Shown here piece after piece: positions 40,660 through 54,400 of a stretch of DNA of 64,000 nt. The notes under the pieces were generated by a model, which was not told where the DNA came from, did not search any database, and worked only from the letters and a program-made list of their open reading frames with translations. Made by a program: the position numbers and the translations under genes. The stretch's first letter is position 1; each line of letters begins with the position of its first letter. Origin of the DNA: Aphelenchoides besseyi. Lineage: Eukaryota; Nematoda; Chromadorea; Rhabditida; Aphelenchoididae. The stretch spans positions 16,864,001 through 16,928,000 of the forward strand of contig JAMPIQ010000002.1 in NCBI GenBank assembly GCA_024699855.1, read 5' to 3'.

Positions 40660-41059
40660 TCTCACAGCGACCAACAAATTTGTCTGTGTGCAACCGAATT
40701 GTGTACATGTGTTTTGAAATGAGCACTCTTCTTCTTCTCTTATGCTAATTTGTGTTCGGTTGGTCGAAATGAAATGTCCACGGAATCAGAAAGTGGAAGT
40801 CACTGTTTTGATTCTTTGCGAAACAATGATTAGAGCTGGGATTTGATGCGAGACGATGAAAAGGAATTGGTTTGTTGTAAGCGGTTGATGACAACAAACG
40901 TTAATGTTGTTGTCCAGTTGTTTTGAGTGATTCGAAAATGATTGAAATCGTTGTGTTCATTTCTCTATGCTGCATTTACCTGAAGACTTAAGTAGTAGCC
41001 GAACTCACTGTAAAGCTGTTCTCGTTGAGCAGCAACAAACGTAAGTAGTATATATGTTA
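40660..41059. other. upstream region of the Ser-rich gene
   Basis: No coding signal. Contains AT-rich and TTGTT-rich sequence. Confidence 0.4.
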
Positions 41060-41132
41060 CGGCCTTTTTGTCAAATCGGGTTTTTTGTAAAAAGACCGGT
41101 CCATTTGTAAAAGTCCCGGCCCTTTTGTCAAA
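41060..41132. repeat. short imperfect direct repeats
   Basis: About three units of 20-24 bases that share CCGGYCC(T)TTTTGTCAAAT-like sequence occur in a row. It is too short to call a satellite; it resembles the edge of a mobile element and lies just beside the transposon-derived remnant at 41.3 kb. Confidence 0.5.
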
Positions 41133-41289
41133 TGTCCCGGAACAAATGCTCAATAGCTATTTTCAAGTCAATTATTCAATTTAAACACGATATCTGAAGA
41201 AAATACACCCAAGCACCATTGGTGCATTAATAAGTACTTGGAATAAGTAAGCAACGATCTTAATGAATTAACTCCTCAATTAAAGGTAA

Positions 41290-41660
41290 GTGAAAAATCG
41301 TAAAAAGGAATGAAAATATAGTTGTAGATTAACAGGGCTATCGTGGTTTTGACACGAGCGAGATTTGTGACACCAAGAGTTGCATGGACGATTAGATTTG
41401 AAACATTTGCAGCGGTTGGTTTGGCACTCCTGAGTGCAAGAACAGTGGACGAAACCTTGAGTACTGGTAGCCGATTGAGATCCAACTGCGACGCGAAATA
41501 AACGGTGATAAGAATCCGGAACGTCGTCAATAGTGAGAAATTGTTGAACTGTTGGGTCGATTTGGTTACGCGAATACTGTTGCGGTACACCTATTTTGCA
41601 AAAGTCGTTGCTCGTTGCAGTAATTTCCGAGTTCTTTCACAAAAAGATCTTCGTGTTGTA
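41290..41660 (-). mobile_element. remnant of transposon-encoded protein with cysteine-rich tail
   Basis: A reverse-strand frame open from about 41650 to 41290 contains 'FCKIGVPQQYSRNQIDPTVQ', then 'TIDDVPDSYHRLFRVAVGSQ', then a cysteine cluster 'CSCTQECQTNRCKCF' continuing with C-x5-C-x3-CH-x5-C-x-N. This order (a short acidic linker, then a C-x-C ... C-x-T-x-R-C-x-C ... C-x3-C-H ... C-x-N cluster) is common at the C-terminus of integrase-bearing retroelement proteins and of domesticated genes derived from them. Only this tail is present; a stop lies just upstream and there is no integrase core, long terminal repeat or start codon. I infer an old fragment. The plus-strand open frame 41505-41771 is its shadow. 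Confidence 0.55.
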
Positions 41661-41771
41661 GCAGTAAGCGAACCACTTTGTTTAGTGAAAGAATATGGAA
41701 TTTACAAGCGTTTTGATGGTCATCTAATTGAATCTATTACTTTCTTTACAAGACGTATGAAGCCAAGTTGA

Positions 41772-42274
41772 CGTCTCCCAACATCACTTCTTTGTTACTA
41801 AATAACAGAATTAGTTAATTTCTATTTGAGTTTATTTATTCATCATTACGATAAGTAATGAAAATAAATACGCAAAACGAAGACGCTGCGTTTTATAGAA
41901 AAATAAACAGCTAACAAACAAAATTGGCTTAGTGACAAAAGGACTAACGAATACAAGAGCGTGTGATGATTTGATGTTGTCGGGAAGAACGCTGACGACA
42001 AGCTGAGATAGAAAGGTGAATTGAAGTTCTAATGGGATGCTGGTAGTGATCGAAGAGTTTATAACGAGCTAAAAGCAGAGAGTACGAAGAGAACCGACAA
42101 CAAATGCGGTAGTTTTCTGAATAAATTCTTTACTGAATAAGAACAATTGACAAAATCGAATACAAGTGTGTAAAGATGAGAACCGTTTCGGAAAGGTTTT
42201 TAACGGGAAATCCATTCTGTTGATCGTTTACCATTGGGAAATTGTTAGAAATCGATTGCAAATGTGATCGTGGT
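41772..42274. other. 3' flank of apl-1
   Basis: AT-rich; AATAAA-like signals on both strands. No gene seen. Confidence 0.45.
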
Positions 42275-45200
42275 TTAAGGTTTTGAATCGTAAAACGAAT
42301 AGGTCGGGTTTTCGTAACCATTGACTTGCATCTTGTTGACGTGATAGTCTTCTGGATTGCAAACGTCCACCTGAAACAAAGGTTCTTAGTTATTGCATAC
42401 TCAGACGCAAATATTAGAATTCATACCACAAATGTGTAATAGATGAACTTCTCTTCTTACCTCAATGAAACCTTGTCGCGATGGTCGATGTCGAAGTACG
42501 ATTGCAGCGATAGCCAAAACGCACAACACCAATGTCGAATAAACGATCATAGTTGTCTGGGTGGTCCACGAGTTATTCGAATGTTCATGTGGTTCAGCCT
42601 GAAAATAGACATTAAAAGATCGTTCATCACTATGAAACATTTGAAAATATCAGAATATGATTTTGAAGTACATTGTTATCAATTAAAGATATTTTGTGTA
42701 AGAAATTGTCCACTTACTCCCTCAGCAATCAGTTGGTCTTGACGTGCATAAGACGGTTCGATGTTTTTGCGTGTGAATTCCAAATCACTATCAAACATTT
42801 CGCTGTCAATTTGCTTGTCCGTTTCGGCACTATCCTCATCGGATTCTTCATCGCTTTCTTCATCCTCGTCGAAGACATTCGTTTCCTTCGGATCATCTTC
42901 TTTGATGGCTTCCTGTTTACTCATTTTATCGATGGAATTCTTTTCGAATTGTTCCTTCACGGCGGTTTCGTTCAAAACAATTGGACGAGTTTCGATCTTT
43001 TGGAGTTCGTTGGCTTCGTCTTTGGTTTCCGTTTCCTCATCGTCCTCAAATTGGTCTTCGTCCGAATCCTCTTGTGGTTTTTGTGAAAGAATCTCCTATA
43101 ATATAACTAATTAACGAGCATTCAAATTTTGTTTTTCTTACCTTCAATGGCACGAATTTGGTCTTCGAAACGGCGTCTTTGTGAGTGGTCTTAACGATCT
43201 CATTGAAAGTGCTTTCGACTCGAGTCACTTTGTTTTTCTTTGCCACAGCATCTTTGTACAATTGAATAAGTCGTTCATTGCTCTGTTCGTCGCTCGCATC
43301 GTCAAGGAATCGTTGATCGATTTCGGGAGTGTTGTCACGACGATACTTGTGCCAGTAATCGACTAAATGTCGCCATTAACATCTGTAAACCGTTTTCACT
43401 ACTCACCTGCAATTGGACGAAGTTGTTTTTCGAGTTCGGGGAAATCACGAAGCATTTGAAGAGTACCATTAATACGCAAATCGATGTAATGCAAACGATG
43501 CAACAACATCGGCTCGTAGGATTCCGCATCTTCCGGATTGGAACGCAGCAAGTGACGATAGCGATTGAGCATATGCGAACGATCCTTCTCTTCGGCTCGA
43601 ATATACTCTTTCAACGTCTTCAAGACATTGTTTTTGTTCACATGTCCAACTTGAATGGCTAATTCGGTACGGTAGTTGTGAGTTGCCTGAAGTTAACAAA
43701 TAGATTATATCGTTCAAAAGTGATCAGTGGATATCAAAGTTTAGTGAAAAAGCACTGACCCATTCATCACTTTTCAAAATAAATCCATCGACAGAAACAA
43801 TCGCTAATACAGTAATCAAAAGCATGCAACGCATTTGTCCGCTAATTCTCATAGACATTAAAGCTAATGAGAGAACGAGACCAATAGAAAAGTAATCGAT
43901 TGCGTGTCTTGTAGAGCTGTTTATGGGAATTTAAAGTTGAAAATAGCAGAATGGCAATTTTTCAGAAAATTCTCGCTATTTGCCCTTTTCCCCGAGTACA
44001 TACGGTTTTTATGGCATTCTCGCGTGCCACCCCTTTGGTCAGTGGATTTCTTTGTAGTCGAACTCAATAACCGCAATTACCAACTGCCATCGTAATGAAG
44101 CAACGGTTGTCATGGTAAACTCTTATTGCAGTTCTTTTGGGAATTAGATCAAAATATTTGCATTCCACTAGTCCATACCTTTCGTTTACGTTCATTCAAC
44201 GCGGCTTGAACGCGATCATCATGAACGCCTTCCAACTGACGTCGTTGCTCGCGATTCTCTTCCTCCAACGATGCAACGGTCTTTCGGAAACGAGTAGTCA
44301 TTTCGGTTTTGTAAGTTTCGGCGCCTTTCGGATCTTTCTCTTTCATTCGACTGTAGCGCTCAAACAGTTCACTCCATTCGGTGATCACTTTGGCAACTTT
44401 GCTGCGATACTTTTTCTCCAAACGTTCTTGGGCGTCTTTGAAACGATCATGTTCATTGGCCAAGGAGTCCTCTTCGAAATACGGATCCTCATCATTGTCC
44501 GTCGATTTCTCGTCGTTGTCCGATGTTGTTTCGTTTTCTGCAACATTAGATTATTGGAGAACGCAAGCTAATTCAATGTGAACATTTTAAACAAAGCTAC
44601 TTGGTTAGAAAGAATCAATCTTAGAGGAACTTAAGACTCACCGTCATCAATCTCATCGTCCGCATCCTCGTCGTCATCCAATGCGTCTTCATCATTGACG
44701 TATTCGTCCGTTTTCTCTTCATCCACACTACCTTCTACGGACTTCGGGCAACAAACGTATTCCACTCCACGAAATAGACCCAATCCACATGGTTCCAGCG
44801 TAGCGAAAGAATGCATTTTCATTGGTTTGTTTTCAACATCCAACTAAACAATGGTTGAATATTTCAATTGATCAATGACTAAACTCACATTTTGACGACA
44901 TTGTGATTGTGCTTTCTCACTCCAGTTATCGAAGTCGTCACATGTGTTACGACCAGAAACGTGACCGAATTTGCATTTGCTTGGAACTTGCAACGAATCG
45001 GCAATGAAATCCTCTCCTTCTGAACAACAAGATTAAACTACTTACTGGGATGCTCTTGTTTGTTTACGATTCATTTTGAAAACTGACTTACCAATACATC
45101 TATATGGACGAACCGTGAATGTATGCTTGCAGCTACGACCACTTTCTCGACACCAGCTGTCAATATGAGAAATGTGTCCGTACTCCACAATATTCGAGAT

Positions 45201-45623
45201 TTTGCTGTGAGGATACACCTGAAAAGTAGAACGTTGATGAAGACATTCAATCACTTGTCTACATACTCGTTTGCAGTATTTCAAGATGTCCAATTTGCCT
45301 GTGAGACAAACGGCAGCACTACTTGCATCGTCCACCCACTCGCCGGATTCATTCATGTATTTGTTTCGATAACCACATTTGAATGCGACCAATGGAACAA
45401 AGTTATGGTGATGATTCGCTTTTTGATCGACATTTACAGAAATAGACTAAAAACAAGACCCCTTACAATCGCTTGATGTTCGTCTTGTAGTGTCAAATCG
45501 ACTCGTCAAAGTTCAACGAGCCATAAATAATGTGTTCTTGGAACGTACCTTAATTTGAGTGGCCATTACTCCGGACCCTAAAAGGGCAAGGAGAAGGCAA
45601 ATCGTCGGCGGTCCAACCGACAT
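42275..45623 (-). CDS. apl-1: amyloid precursor-like protein APL-1
   Basis: Many exons run from an ATG at 45623 to a TAA at 42275. Residues 1-21 are a signal peptide. The E1 region follows: growth-factor-like part ('CLTGKLDILKYCKR', 'ISHIDSWCRESGRSCK') and copper-binding part with 'LEPCGLGLFRGVEYVCCPKS', close to human APP 'LLPCGIDKFRGVEFVCCP'. A long acidic segment comes next (44640-44700), then the helical E2 domain (about 43100-44460, heparin-binding, 'HMLNRYRHLLRSNPEDAESY'), an acidic stalk (42680-43080), one transmembrane helix ('MIVYSTLVLCVLAIAAIVL') and a cytosolic tail 'HVNKMQVNGYENPTYSFYD' with the YENPTY sorting signal. There is no Kunitz domain and no A-beta-like sequence. In Caenorhabditis apl-1 is essential for moulting and larval survival. 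Spacing and order match the family throughout. Confidence 0.95.
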
Positions 45624-48600
45624 TTTGATTGAGCCCTACAAAACTCTTTAGTAAGAAACTTTTTGTTAAGAATCTCAGTTATATGAAACGCGTATTTCAA
45701 AACTCGACTACTAAATCCAAATAACACCCGACTAACACCATCTTATAAACATCATCCCAAAGAATTCAAATGGTGCTGGGTGAACAGAACGAAACGGAAT
45801 TCTAATCTTGCTTACTTGAACATCTTTGGTCAAAGATTTGCACACGCCGTACAAAGCTCAAGATTTTTTGCAATTTGAAAGCTACAAAATGAAACAAGAT
45901 TACCGGCGGTGGTCGCAACAATAATATTTTAAATACCACCCATCTAATGTTTGTACATTCGTTCTAAGCTTCGTATGTCCATTTTCGGGTGCCATTTGAC
46001 AGAAAAAAACCAACACGTCGAAAGGACACAACCACGAATACGCTTTCAAACGGCCAAAAGTTCACGATCGTACGACAAACATGTGGCATTTCGGCGAACA
46101 CGAGTTTCGGATATTTCGGGATCCACAGAAAACGAATCCAATTTGAATTTCCAATCGCGCATATTCGAGAATCTGCGTAAAAGGCCGACAACTGGAACAC
46201 AAACAACTTACGACTAACAAGCTCAATCACAAATAGCGAACCTATGGATTACCAACGCAGAATAAATACCGATTTTGTTATCGTCATTGCGCAACACAAT
46301 CGACGAATTCGAACGCAAATTAGTCGAATAATTAGTTGAGAACGCACCTCTCACACCACAGACGGTAATCTTTCCGAACGACTTGGAGTGTGAAAGACAA
46401 AAACTAAGAACTGGAAACCGTACTCTTACGACCATCTAATCACGGAATCTGCAGATGCGAAGTGAAAATTCGAAACGTTTTTGGAGGCCAAAAGCCCACT
46501 TCCTTCACGTTGTAGACGTGACGCCGAAAAGAGCAATGATTAAAAATTGAAAACTGTGGCCGCCGGACTTATGCAAATCCGTGACCCATTTTACTGCGCT
46601 CCCAAATTTGTCGGGTCCAACAAACGAGGCTTGACGCCAAAGGCACATGAATGAGGGTTATGAAATTGGCAATTGCAAGTGAAACAAAGAGAAACGGTGG
46701 GAAATGCAACGAAACAAAAACACGAGAATACAACGACCGGCCCACTCGTTCTTATGAGAGAATCCAATTGGAGGAGGAGGCGAACAAGGACGATTGAGAG
46801 CGCCGGCAACCGCCGCTCCTTCGCCGTCAAACGCCATCGCCCACAGGTTTCGAATACAATCGACGGTAATCCTCGGGCGGTACACAATTCGATTTACTCT
46901 TGTGGTTCTTCATTGCCCTCGTTTTTGCGGCACAAAATTTAATTTCATAAACTCGACTATTCAAGAAACTCGACGGACATTCGTCTACAAAATTTCTCGA
47001 ATCTTCAACTGATCGACCAATCAGTTAAGCTGCTTCTACTGAACGATCGCAGCTGCACATGTTTCATAAATAAACAAATACGAGAATGAGCTCAACATCT
47101 TATTGTATACAAAGATCATCTCGGTTTTAAGCCCTTTCATTACTCCCAAGAGTTCAGCTTATAAAACCATTGTGTTTAGCTAATCAGTTCGGAGACCTCG
47201 GGATTTGCTCTCCGTATTGTTGTTCCGTGGAATGCAAAGAGTAATCAAGCAAATGGACAAAAAACGCTTTAAAAAAACAACCCATTGCATAACCGCGATG
47301 AAACTCAAAATAGTGATCTACGTCTCGTAAGTCGATTGATAGCTTATATAGACCTGCTGCAATATTGGGGTCCAAGTTCTCAGGATGGAGATTTCAAAAA
47401 CCACGCGGACAAACCACACGCCGTCCGTCGCGACCGGCCGCTCAACGGTCGAGAGCGTCGGCTTTCGGTCACTCGCATTACAATATTCTTCATAAACGTA
47501 ACGTTTTGTGAGCCGGACGGAGTCTCGTGTATCGGAATGACGATAGGGATAGTGGAGGACAAGAGGAGAGTAGAAAGAATTCGCTTCGAAGAGGTCACCA
47601 ATTCTGACCGCTTCTCACCATCGCCGATTCCTCTCCACCTTTCCGCGTCCGGAAGAGATGGTGCAGAGAAAGAAACTGCGCATCGAACAAATCGATTGTT
47701 AGCCTTCGAAGCGGCCAAATTAACAAGTTCACGAACTGAAACGGCAAGCGCAAAAATGTTTTCAATTAAACCAACTGGTCGCGAACTTTACAGCGCGAGT
47801 TTGAAAAATAAGAAGTCGCGGAGAGCCATCGAGAATCAAGAACCTTGCTACGGACCATAGAATCTAATACCCACTTGTTGATTGCGGGCACATGTCGGTG
47901 ACTACTGGAGCGAAAAGCGAAGTCAAAAGATAGTCAATCGATGAACTTGGAGGGGAATGAAAAATTAGCATTCACGAAGACAAAAGAATCAGTTGAAGCG
48001 AAAAGCAAAGAAAACTTTATTGGTCTCAGGAAACTGAAAGAACAAACGGATTCAGCAGTCGAAGCTCTCGAATACGCGCGAGTTGAATACTCATCTCAGA
48101 AAGAAATAAAACGGACGAGTCGAGAGTGTGAGAATGGTCAAAAAACAATAAACGGCGCAGCTTCTACTTGTTTTTTCGGTCTCTGGACAGTTCGACAAAA
48201 CATTTTAAGCGAAAAGCAGTCTCGAATTGTTATTTGTGTACGAGAGAAAAAGGACGATGTTCTGCAACCACCGCAACCATTGTCAAGACTATTCGTTTAG
48301 TTCGCCAACAGGCTGCTGGTGAGCAAGAAAAAGTGCCGGAAAAGTTTTAACGAGGAAGCCACGACAGAAAGAAAAAAACGACAAGATAAGTGATTGAATG
48401 AAAAGTGCGGGCATTCAACTCCCGACAGTTCCATTTTCGTTGTCGGTCCTCACTTTGACGCCGTTACCCTCGGAACCGGCCCGCTCCTTCCCGATATCTG
48501 CATGTTCGTGAAAAGCATTGGGAGGCCACTTCGAACACACTATTAACGCGCAGCAGCAACCGTGGTTTATTTGAGCGAGAGTTTGTTCGGTGAAGAAACG

Positions 48601-51466
48601 GAAGAGCCGAGGAATTGAACCGGACAATCGTACGCTTCTCTTTCGCACTTCTTAAACGACCTATTGTGCTGGACTATGGAAACGAAAAGTTTCGATAGTC
48701 GAGACTATGTTGAAACCTCACAGTTTTTCCCATAATCCAACAACAAGAAATCAATTAATGAATTAAACTGATCCATTGACCGATAACTTCAAGGGTTCAC
48801 GACTTGAACAGTCGTTTGGCCTTTGCGAACCGAAAACTTCTCGTAGGGGGATCTAATCAAGAGTTGCGTATGCGCGAGATCATTCAAGGACATTCATGCG
48901 AATACGAGATGGCAAACAAAATCGAAGACAACGAGCGGCGACAAGAAGGAGGACGAATCGAAGGCATGCGACAGGACCGATTGCCTATCGGTTGACAGTG
49001 TGGAGAGCGGGGCTTTTCGATTTTTCTAATTTTTCCTCCATCTCCCGTCGATTCGCTTTCTGATGCATTTAGCCGAAGCACCATCAGAGACTAATTGCCT
49101 GCAATTTGAAATGCACGTTCCTAATGTCAATCGGCAAAAACTTTTTGATATAAGAACCGAAACCCTTCGAACAAAAACACTTCAAAGTTATTATCCATTG
49201 CTTGTAGACGAGCTTCTAAACATCTTGATTCAAAATTTGTTGACTCAAAAGTTCATTTAGCCAACGCACAGTCTTCCCGAGATTCAAGAGATTGTGAAAG
49301 GTTTGTTGAGACCAGAAAACTAATTTACGCTTATCGCTTGACTGACTGTTTGTCATTAGCAGAAACGTAATTGGAACTTTGACAAAAACGAACAAATCCA
49401 TTCGCTATGAATAGCCATTCAAAAGAGAAGGTCGACGAGTAGAAGTGTTGAAATATGAGTCGGATACAATCCTTTAAATCTTGTTCTGTAAAAACTTCAC
49501 AGACAAACAAGAACTACAAATCGAGTGTTTCATACAAAGCTAAAAGACCAACGATTTTAAACTACAGATCACAAGTTTGTTCGCAACTGTGACCAACATT
49601 TCGAAATCTTTGCAAAGTAACGTTTGTATTTGTTTTGGTCAGGCAGCCTATTAGTGAGGCACGACAGCTGGACCAAGCGAAGTCCTCACATGCGCATATT
49701 TGTTAGCACTAGTGGGTTGGCGGCAAACTCTGTGCCAAAGGCCGAGCAGCAAAGTTGGTACAACGAACTGAAAATTGGACATGAGTTGGCGACGGTCTTT
49801 GACAATGAAACAATAAGATTAGCCGGTCCCGTGCAAGTAATTATGTTCCGAGTTGCTGGCGGTCATCCAACAGTCTGCGAAACACACTACCGACTCTTTC
49901 GGTATTAATCGGAACTGAAGGTCGATAAACGAATTGACCTTTTACGGCAGCAATTAAACGTCAGAAAAACAGCTGTCAGAGAAGAAGTTCCACGGTAAGG
50001 TTCGAAAATCAAGGAACAACAATTTTGAATTCAAATACCCGCCTACATTATGAATCAGCGTGCAACAACGAGTACGCGTCACGCAACCTGAACAAACAAT
50101 CAATCTGAGAACATTCGAGCGGATTTTCGAATTTGTACGTACAACCCAACTGTACAGAAAAAAGATTGGAAATCGTCGGGACTCGCTGTTTTATGATCGT
50201 TTGCAAATCACTGGCCATTCGAAATGATAAGATATGAAGCTCACTGTTTAGTCAACGATTCATTAGGTCACGGATGGTTGTGTGTCGTTCAATTAAAGAG
50301 CAGTTTAATCACGCACTTTCAAGCCGGATGTACGAGTCCAAGAATTGGAATTAAGTACACGTCTAGACCTCAAGCAAAAGTGTAATCGAATTGTGTTTTC
50401 GAAAAGTCTTGAGAATTTCAATTGAAATTCGAAACACGCAACAGGACGATCTACGAATGAAAGGACAAGAACGGAGTGTTATGAATAAAGAACCATGAGA
50501 ATTAGTCACACACCTGAATCTCGTTCGAAAGTTTGTTCGAGAAACGCCAAAAACCCTTTCAAGATATCATCTTTCTCGGCGCCATACAAACACATTTACG
50601 CAACACGACCTCTACCGAACACGTCGGATGAACGCACGTGCCTTAAGCTCTATCGCTTCCCCCCTTTCCCAAAATCAACGTCTATCTTCCGGGGCCCCTT
50701 TTTTCCTGCAAAGCGTCTCCGCGCACACTTCGCCGAAAGTGAGCCAACGAATCAGACAGCGCAGGGATCAACCGCAAACGTGTGCGTCGCAGTAGAGCGC
50801 CGATTCAACATCACAACCGCATCGATTGCCGTCGGTCTCTTTTTCTTCAGCTTCTCCACCGCTTCACCACCGCACCCACTAACCACAAAACACGCCGATC
50901 GGCTCATTTTGCTTCCCAACGTTAAACGGTGCGCGAATTTTCGATGAGAACAAGTAAAAACGCGACAGTCAAACAAATGCGATGGAAAGGCGGTTGCCAT
51001 TCGCAGCGATTGCAATGATGCGAAAGCGACAACATTGCCGTCAGATCACGTATGTACATGGGATTGAATGTAAATCAACTTGTTTTCAACATCCAACGTT
51101 ATTGCTTGTACGGAGTGTCACATAATTTATCAATAGAACATCACAATGGACGTCTAAAAAACCTGACATTTGAAGGGTAATCGAACGTTCTCGGTGTATT
51201 TCCGGGACTGTTAAAGTCGGAGATCGTAACGGAACTTCTCTCTTTCAACGAATTCGTCTGTTCGTTCATCTCTCGTTTCATTGAACGTGCTTTTTGCAGT
51301 TCCCATCACGTCGTTTGTAATACAAAAAGTAGGCGACGTAGAGATCACAGATTGAAATCATTCAATCTCCAAGTAGTTCTGATTCTGTTCACATCAAGAT
51401 TGTCATAAACATAATCAACAATTTATTTAAACAAAAACTTAAATAAAAACTTTGAAGAAAACGCGT
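45624..51466. other. 5.8-kb region without recognisable genes
   Basis: The largest gap in the window. It lies upstream of apl-1 and downstream of rpc-2. Sections at 47.3-48.7 and 50.5-51.0 kb are richer in G and C and carry long open frames by chance (for example 47285-47860 and 50495-50947), yet none shows protein-like composition, splice partners or a family. No tRNA or rRNA is evident. Probably it holds apl-1 enhancers and possibly unseen noncoding RNA. Confidence 0.45.
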
Positions 51467-54400
51467 TTAACATTTGTCGATAAAACTTTTCATTGTGAAA
51501 CGTGGTATGATGTTCATTCCCTGCAATTCTTGAAAAAGTAATTTGCAAGCGTACGGAATTCGTATTCGCGCCATCGAAGTTGAACTCTGACACGCTTGAC
51601 ACCAATTAAGATATCCGACAAGTCCACACTTTTTGCAAATGTCAATCTGAAACCCCATTGGAAGTTATGAGTTGGTTGCAAGACAACCTACACTAAATTG
51701 ATCGGAAGAAATCATCAAACGTTCGGTCAACAAGTTGGCTACACCATAAGCTATCAAACAATCACGCTCCATTTCTCCCAGACGTAAACCACCTTCTCGA
51801 GCACGTCCTTCGGTTGGTTGACGAGTTAGAACGGCGCTGAAATAAATTCGTGTCAATGTTGATATGAGTTTTCTTATTACCGAGGTCCACGAGCACGTGC
51901 GTGCATTTTGTCCAAAACCATGTGTTTCAACTTTTGATAGTAAATCGGTCCAAAATAAATGTAGGCAGGAATTGGTTGACCAGTGATTCCCGATGTCAAG
52001 GTGTCTTTACCAAGATAGTTGTACCCGTAACTCGCCAATTCTTCAGTTACAGATGCCATCTAAAGCTTAACACGCTTAAAAATGTATTCAAAACATTTCA
52101 CTCACCTGATCACCTGCAAACGCAGTTCCGTAATGAAAACGACCGCATTGAAGTCCGTTCTTTCCACTTATCAACTCCATCAGCTTTCCAACTGTCATTC
52201 GACTCGGATAACCATGCGGATTCATAACCAAATCGGGTATGATTCCCGATCCATCAAATGGCATGTTTTCTTGTGGACAAATGTAACCACAAACACCTTT
52301 CTGTCCGTGTCGACTACTGAATTTGTCGCCCAATTCCGGTCGTCTGAATACAAAGAAAATAAAAGAGCTTCTTGTTGTCGTCACTTACCTCACTTGAGTT
52401 ACGAGCATTTTCACCAAATATGCTTCGTCTTGATTGAACGATAACATTACCCGTTCAATGCTCGAATGAACGGAACCACGATAAACTGACGGTTGTTCTT
52501 TGTATTCGACCATTTGATTAGTTGATGTTACAGAACTAGAACCAAATTCATTTTGAACAGTCGGAACGTGTTTATTGACCAGGACCTAAATTCAACGTTT
52601 CTTTTGTTTGAAAACTCAAAACTCACGTCTTTGTTCCAAACTTTCGCTCCCGCACAAACGACTCCGTCAGCTTCAATGTAACGATAACGGGGCACAACTT
52701 TCTGTGTGGTGATGTTAATTGGCGGTCCCATGAGTCGATCGAATGTTTGATTCGGATATCGTTTGGCTGTTGCTTTGGATTGTCGATTCACGATGCAACG
52801 ACCGAATCCACGATCAAGGGAACCTTTGTTGAGGACAAGAGCGTCTTCAATATCGTAACCAGAGAAAGACATGACCGCAACAATCGCATTATGTCCGGCC
52901 GGTAGTTTGTCATAACCCGAGAATTCGATGGTACGTGTTGTGACTAATGGACGCATTGGATAAACGAGCAAATACAACAATGAATCAATTCGTTTCTGCT
53001 GATTATAGCCAATAGCTCCCATCGCTTGTTTACCCATAGCACATTGATAAGTATTTCGAGGACTTTGATTGTGGTGTGGATACGGAATAACACCTGCCAC
53101 AACACCCAAAATTGATAGTGGGTCAATCTGAAAACCTCTGTTATTAAACTTGTAGTTCAATAATTTTAACCTCCATATGCGTTGTAATTGATGGTCTGAT
53201 ATCTTTTTCGTAGACGGCAACATCGCAATTGTTCAACTCATTCACATCCAAAAACTCGACCACACCCTCGGTTACCAAACTATCAAAATCGCGAAGTCCC
53301 TCTTTGATGTCCTATTAAACGATTTAAATTTCATAAGCATAGGGTTCAACTCACTCGAATATGTTCAACTCGTAGACGATTTGTGCCATCATGATCGACA
53401 ATAACATATGGTCGACAAAGACGACCACCGTCACTTGCCACAATAACCGATCGACTGCACAAGTGAAATGATGCCGAAACAAACGGATCGATAAGCCCTC
53501 GACGGCGCATGTTTCGCAAAGTGTTAACGATACTTTCCGGATATTGAATCAAACCGACAAGACAACCATTTAAGAAGACCATAAAGTAATTGCTGGAATA
53601 TTGATTTTACAGTTTTTGTGCAACTTCAACTTACGGATCGTGAATCAAACTCATTTTCAAGTTCTCAACATCTTGAACTCCGCAGTTGTAGAGGACTCGA
53701 CGAATTGGCTGCAGATTGATTGAGTTGAAGTTCATCACAAAGCTACTCGATTACCTCTTCTTCGGTGTCGACAGTAACGTGACTTATCAACGCCAAGTTT
53801 TTGACCAAACCACAAGACTCTCCTTCTGGAGTATCGGAAACACAAATCGAACCCCATTGTGAACATTGAATTGATCGTGGTCCACTGACTTTTCGAGTTT
53901 TTTCGAAATTCGAATTGATTCGAGTCATCATGCCCAACATGCTCATGAAAGACAAACGCGATAGAGCTTGAGTTACTCCTTGTCGTTCCATTCCGAAACG
54001 ACGAATCGACCAATTGCCCGTAGAAAGTGCTGTTGAGATTCCATGAGTAATCATGTCCTGAATTCGGATTGTAAGGTCGTTTAAAAGAGAAAACAGACCT
54101 GTCGCATATGTTTTGTAATATCAACGGGAGTAGCTGCATTACGCGATAGATGAGTATCGGCAGCACGACGAAGTTCCTGATTGAAACGTTTGAACAGATC
54201 TTCGAACAATAACGAAAGCAGTGATCCGGCCAACTCAATACGTTTGTTTCCGTAATAATCGCGATCGTCCGGTTCTGCCAATCCGCAGTCCGTAGCAATC
54301 AATCTAAAGGGGTTGATGTTAAGAACGAAAATTTAACAATAGAAATCAACCGTCTAACCATTAAGCCGAGATAAATGGCTTTCGATTTCATGATTCCCGT

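Noticed and set aside
41505..41771. 88-codon plus-strand ORF
   Set aside because: It is the opposite strand of the better-supported cysteine-rich transposon remnant.
47285..48300. ORFs of 191 and 119 codons in the apl-1 upstream gap
   Set aside because: No family, no signal or domain pattern, no splice sites with coding on both sides; the region is simply poor in stop codons.
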